In this document: piece by piece, positions 6,759 to 9,429 of the stretch
Layout: the number at the start of each line of letters is the position of its first letter
Position numbering within the stretch: position 1 is the stretch's first letter
Origin: Quisquiliibacterium sp.
Lineage (GTDB): Bacteria > Pseudomonadota > Gammaproteobacteria > Burkholderiales > Burkholderiaceae_E
DNA length: 9,429 bases
Direction: 5' to 3'
Assembly: GCA_023257915.1 (NCBI GenBank)
Contig: JALRBB010000200.1
Coordinates: forward strand, 1-9,429
Translations under genes and position numbers: made by a program
Notes under the pieces: generated by a model
What the model saw: the letters and a program-made list of their open reading frames with translations, nothing else
Told to the model about the DNA's origin: nothing
Databases searched by the model: none

Positions 6759-7694
6759 GTGAGCATTCCCCCCACCTCTGCGACCGGCAGTGCCGGCGTC
6801 GCAGGCTCCGTCTCTGCCCCGATCAACGCCGAGACAGTTCGCTCCAGAACCTTGCAGGGAATGGTCTGGATGGCCGCGGGTGGGCTCACGCTGTGTGCCA
6901 TGAACGCGGTGATGCGGGTTCTGACGCAAGAGATGAGTCCGCTGTTCGCGCAGTTTCTTCGCTACCTGTTCGCGATGCTGGTGATGATGCCGCTGTTGTT
7001 TCGCGACGGCCTGGGTGCATACCGTCCGAACAACCTGCGTGGCCAGTTCTGGCGCGGACTGTTTCACGCGCTCGCACTGACGCTGTTCTTTCTTGCGCTG
7101 CCGCATATCCCTCTGGCCGACATGACGGCGATCATGTTCACAACCCCGATCTTCGTGCTGATCGGAGCCGCCCTGCTGCTGGGCGAGAAGGTCACTCGCG
7201 CGCGCTGGGGCGCTGCGCTGATCGGCTTTGTCGGCGTGCTGATCGTGATGTGGCCGCACCTGTCGGGCAAGGGGGCGGGATTTTGGAGTCTGGTGATGCT
7301 CGGCGCCTCGCCACTGTTTGCCGGATCCTTTCTGATCAACAAGGCTCTGACACGCCAAGACTCCCCAGGCGTGATCGTGATGTGGCAGAACCTGACCGTC
7401 ACCTTGTACATGCTGCCGCTGGCGCTACCGTTCTGGCAGGAGTTGTCCTGGACCCAGTGGGGGCTGTTCGTGCTGTGCGGCTTGCTCGGCACGATCGCGC
7501 ACTACTTCATGACCCGCGCCTTCACGATGGGCGACATCTCGGCGATGCAACCGGTGCGCTTCCTCGACCTGATCTGGTCGTCGCTGTTCGGGCTGATGCT
7601 GTTCGGCAACGTGCCCACCGCCACCGCGCTGCTGGGCGGTGCCGTGATCGTCGCCTCGACGATCTGGATCGCGCGGCGCGAATCGGCGCGCTAA
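6759..7694 (+). CDS. DMT-family transporter with two EamA domains
   Basis: The predicted product has 311 residues, from GTG 6759 to TAA. It is a very hydrophobic membrane protein with about ten helices (approximately 36-53, 62-81, 98-115, 122-142, 148-165, 176-194, 205-224, 233-251, 262-283 and 287-304). The helices form two EamA repeats. Typical features are LRYLFAMLVMMPLL, MFTTPIFVLIGAALLLGEKV (about 126-145) and GTIAHYFMTRAF followed by QPVRFLDLIWSSLFG. The family exports or imports metabolites and amino acids across the inner membrane; no substrate can be named. Start choice is uncertain. There is no clear Shine-Dalgarno before GTG 6759, and ATG 6861 has AGGGA beside it but would cut into the first helix. 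An ATG at 6681 would overlap the upstream gene. It lies 25 bases after the molybdopterin enzyme and is probably translated from the same mRNA. Confidence 0.88.
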   Translation: MSIPPTSATGSAGVAGSVSAPINAETVRSRTLQGMVWMAAGGLTLCAMNAVMRVLTQEMSPLFAQFLRYLFAMLVMMPLLFRDGLGAYRPNNLRGQFWRGLFHALALTLFFLALPHIPLADMTAIMFTTPIFVLIGAALLLGEKVTRARWGAALIGFVGVLIVMWPHLSGKGAGFWSLVMLGASPLFAGSFLINKALTRQDSPGVIVMWQNLTVTLYMLPLALPFWQELSWTQWGLFVLCGLLGTIAHYFMTRAFTMGDISAMQPVRFLDLIWSSLFGLMLFGNVPTATALLGGAVIVASTIWIARRESAR

Positions 7695-7841
7695 AGAGCA
7701 GATTCGAAGTGCTTCGGCTCCGGAAACGGGGCAGCGAGACAAGCATTGTTCTTGCAGCCAGCCGGTGGCAGACTGGGGCGACGCATCCGCTGCGTGGCCG
7801 GATTGTCACAACGGCACGGTCTGTTCAACCAACAAGATCAA

Positions 7842-7846
7842 GAGGA
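7842..7846 (+). promoter_or_regulatory. Ribosome binding site of the exported cyclase gene
   Basis: GAGGA lies eight bases before ATG 7855. It selects this ATG over the in-frame ATG at 7765 and places a proper signal peptide at the N-terminus. Confidence 0.7.
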
Positions 7847-7854
7847 AGACACCC

Positions 7855-8805
7855 ATGCGAAGCAAGATCCTGATTGCAGCAATCGCATCTGCGATCGTCG
7901 CCCTGAGCGCTGCGAGCGCCCACGCCAAGGGCGACTGCAAACCGTCCAAATGGGGACCGAAAGATGAAATCGGCTCGGCGAATCTGATCACGCCGGAACG
8001 CACCAAGGCGGCCCTCAAACTGGTGAAACAAGGCAAGAGCCATCCGCTTGGAATCGTCATCGACAGCACGACTCCCGCATTTCCTCCACGCAATCTTGCG
8101 CTCGAAGTGGTGCAACCGAACCAGCAGGGCGGCAAACGCCTGTTCGGCTACAAGGGCAGCTACAACGACGACGTGCTGCAGACCTGGATCGGCATCGGGC
8201 CGCAGATCGACGGTCTTGGCCACCTTGGTCAGGATGGCATCTATTACAACTGCAATGACGAAAAGGACTTTGCAGCGATCACCGGCCTGACCAAGATGGG
8301 TGTGCACCAGATTCCGCCGCTGGTTGGCCGAGGTGTGCTGATCGATATGACCAAGCATTTCGGAAAGGCCTTCCTGGACGCCGGTCAGTACTTCAATGAA
8401 AAGGAAATTCAGGCAGCCGCCAAGGCCCAGGGTGTTGAGATTCGCGAGGGCGACATCGTGTTGTTCCACACCGGTTGGACTGATGCCAAGCTGAAGGCCG
8501 ATCCGAAGGCCTGGGTCAGCGGCGAACCCGGCCTGGGCGAAGGCGGAGCGGCCTGGCTCGCGAGCAAGAACGTGATGGCGGTCGGTTCAGACACCTGGGG
8601 TCTTGAGCCGGTTCCTCCGGAGAAGGATGGCCGTCCTTTCTACGGGCACGTGATCCTGCTCAAGGAAAACGGCATCTACATCCTGGAGACCATGGACACT
8701 GGCCCGCTGGCCAAGCAAGGCGTCAAGGAATTCATGTTCGTGCTGGGTCAGGCGAGAATCCGCGGCACCGTGCAGATGATCATCAACCCGGTGGCCTTGT
8801 ACTGA
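7855..8805 (+). CDS. Exported cyclase-family protein (PF04199-like, kynurenine formamidase fold)
   Basis: The product has 316 residues. Residues 1-24 are a Sec signal peptide (R2, K4, hydrophobic core, AHA cut before K25), so the enzyme should act in the periplasm or outside the cell. The mature part resembles the cyclase/kynurenine-formamidase superfamily of metal-dependent hydrolases. Supporting motifs are GPQIDGLGH at 115-123, GDIVLFHTGW at 199-208, GSDTWG at 244-249, and H265 in GHVILLKENGIYILE. The usual HxGTHxDxxxH metal motif is altered: the first His is replaced by Gly113 and the second by Gln117, while D119 and H123 are kept. A GTQxD variant exists in some environmental cyclase-like proteins, so the change may define a subfamily rather than a dead enzyme. 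The substrate is unknown. The gene stands 160 bases after the transporter, with its own ribosome binding site and terminator, so it may be transcribed alone. Confidence 0.82.
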   Translation: MRSKILIAAIASAIVALSAASAHAKGDCKPSKWGPKDEIGSANLITPERTKAALKLVKQGKSHPLGIVIDSTTPAFPPRNLALEVVQPNQQGGKRLFGYKGSYNDDVLQTWIGIGPQIDGLGHLGQDGIYYNCNDEKDFAAITGLTKMGVHQIPPLVGRGVLIDMTKHFGKAFLDAGQYFNEKEIQAAAKAQGVEIREGDIVLFHTGWTDAKLKADPKAWVSGEPGLGEGGAAWLASKNVMAVGSDTWGLEPVPPEKDGRPFYGHVILLKENGIYILETMDTGPLAKQGVKEFMFVLGQARIRGTVQMIINPVALY

Positions 8806-8816
8806 GGTGAAGTTGT

Positions 8817-8849
8817 GCGGGGCGAGTGGTCGTGCAGACCCTCGCCCGC
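8817..8849. other. GC-rich hairpin in the convergent intergenic region
   Basis: GGGCGAG (8820-8826) pairs perfectly with CTCGCCC (8841-8847). After one bulged T, GGTC (8828-8831) pairs with GACC (8837-8840), leaving a five-base loop. No T-run follows on either strand. It lies 14 bases after the cyclase stop codon, ahead of the true terminator, and may protect the 3' end or help stop antisense transcription from the carboxylase gene. Confidence 0.4.
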
Positions 8850-8860
8850 GAGTTGACTAG

Positions 8861-8881
8861 AGCTGGCATCCGCCGGCTTTT
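8861..8881 (+). terminator. Intrinsic terminator of the cyclase gene
   Basis: AGCTGGC (8861-8867) pairs with GCCGGCT (8872-8878) through six Watson-Crick pairs and one G-U pair, with a four-base loop. It is followed directly by a short T-run (8878-8881). It lies 55 bases after the cyclase stop and just before the stop codon of the converging carboxylase gene. The T-run is short, so efficiency is uncertain. Confidence 0.6.
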
Positions 8882-8886
8882 CCTGC

Positions 8887-9429
8887 TCACCAGGTATCGA
8901 CAAACGGGCGCTTCTTGCCGGTTCGTGCCTGCGGCGCCGGTGCGGCTCGCAGGCCAGCCATGATCCAGCGACGGGTGTCGGCCGGATCGATGACGTCATC
9001 GATCTCCAGATAGGACGCGACGCTGACCGCCTTGCCCTTCTCATAGGCCGCCGCGACCATCTCCTCATATTTCTCCTTGCGGGCGTCCGGATCGTCAATC
9101 GCCTCGAGCTCCTTGCGATAACCCAGGCGCACCGCGCCCTCCAGACCCATGCCGCCAAACTCGCCACTGGGCCAGGACACGGTCAGCATCGGCTCATGAA
9201 ACCCTCCGGCAGCCATCGCCTGCGCACCGAGCCCGTAGCCCTTGCGCAGCACGATCGTCAGCACCGGTACCGTCAGACTCGCGCCGACCACGAACATCCG
9301 CGACACATGGCGCACCAGCGCGGTTTTTTCCGCCTGCGGTCCGACCATAAACCCCGGTGTGTCGCACAGTGTGACGATCGGCAGGTCGTGCGCATCACAC
9401 AGTTGCATGAAGCGCGCCGCCTTATCGCC
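8887..9429 (-). CDS. Acyl-CoA carboxylase carboxyltransferase, C-terminal part (partial)
   Basis: The frame is open to the right edge; 180 codons plus a TGA stop are visible, so the start lies outside the window. The visible residues include ALVRHVSRMFVVGASLTVPVLT-type core segments, CDTPGFMVG, LRKGYGLGAQAM, WPSGEFGGMGLEGAV and LEIDDVIDPADTRRWI. These are hallmarks of the biotin-dependent carboxyltransferase domain that moves CO2 from carboxybiotin to acetyl-, propionyl- or another acyl-CoA. The very C-terminal RTGKKRPFVDTW tail and the whole segment resemble the end of long fused acyl-CoA carboxylases (biotin carboxylase, BCCP and carboxyltransferase in one chain). The fusion is inferred, because only the C-terminus is seen. 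It converges on the cyclase gene. Confidence 0.9.
   Translation of the reverse strand, partial: GDKAARFMQLCDAHDLPIVTLCDTPGFMVGPQAEKTALVRHVSRMFVVGASLTVPVLTIVLRKGYGLGAQAMAAGGFHEPMLTVSWPSGEFGGMGLEGAVRLGYRKELEAIDDPDARKEKYEEMVAAAYEKGKAVSVASYLEIDDVIDPADTRRWIMAGLRAAPAPQARTGKKRPFVDTW

Noticed and set aside
7705..7716. Short palindrome CGAAG-TG-CTTCG after the transporter gene
   Set aside because: Four pairs with a four-base loop and no T-run; too weak to call a terminator.
7803..7831. Possible promoter for the cyclase gene (TTGTCA at 7803-7808)
   Set aside because: The sequence 17 bases later (CAACCA) is a poor -10 match, so no promoter is called.

Overview
The window is GC-rich bacterial DNA with dense, signal-driven protein genes (Sec signal peptides, Shine-Dalgarno sites, GTG starts). 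An Rhs/YD-repeat toxin gene, a DMT exporter, a molybdopterin enzyme and a long-type acyl-CoA carboxylase suggest a proteobacterium. A Gammaproteobacterium of the Xanthomonadales/Lysobacterales type, or a Betaproteobacterium, would fit. This is an inference from style and gene content; no marker gene settles it.

Layout from left to right. (1) Positions 2-154, + strand: the last 50 codons of a UxaA-type (altronate/galactarate dehydratase family) gene. (2) Positions 168-212: a long, nearly perfect GC-rich hairpin that fills most of the gap between two convergent genes. (3) Positions 212-4486, - strand: a 1424-residue Sec-exported Rhs/YD-repeat protein. Its C-terminal cargo, after the DPxGL cleavage motif, is a DUF2235 alpha/beta-hydrolase, the fold of the Tle1 type VI phospholipase effectors, with a recognisable Ser-Asp-His triad. 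No immunity gene follows it. (4) Positions 4487-4648: a divergent intergenic region with two overlapping inverted repeats, the Rhs ribosome binding site and a consensus TATAAT box 6 bases before the next start codon. (5) Positions 4649-6733, + strand: a cytoplasmic molybdopterin-dependent oxidoreductase with an N-terminal [4Fe-4S] motif. (6) Positions 6759-7694, + strand: a 10-helix EamA/DMT transporter, probably co-transcribed with gene 5. (7) Positions 7855-8805, + strand: an exported cyclase-family (PF04199-like) protein with an altered metal motif, followed by an intrinsic terminator. (8) Positions 8887-9429, - strand: the C-terminal part of an acyl-CoA carboxylase carboxyltransferase, running off the right edge.

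Functionally, the flanks look like ordinary small-molecule catabolism (UxaA-like dehydratase, Mo enzyme, DMT exporter, exported cyclase, acyl-CoA carboxylase), but no single pathway is proven. The standout element is the Rhs gene. It is a complete shell-plus-lipase polymorphic toxin that carries a Sec signal peptide instead of a PAAR/VgrG-type adaptor and has no adjacent immunity gene. No RNA genes, CRISPR arrays, insertion sequences or tRNAs were seen, and no stretch over 300 bases lacks a gene.
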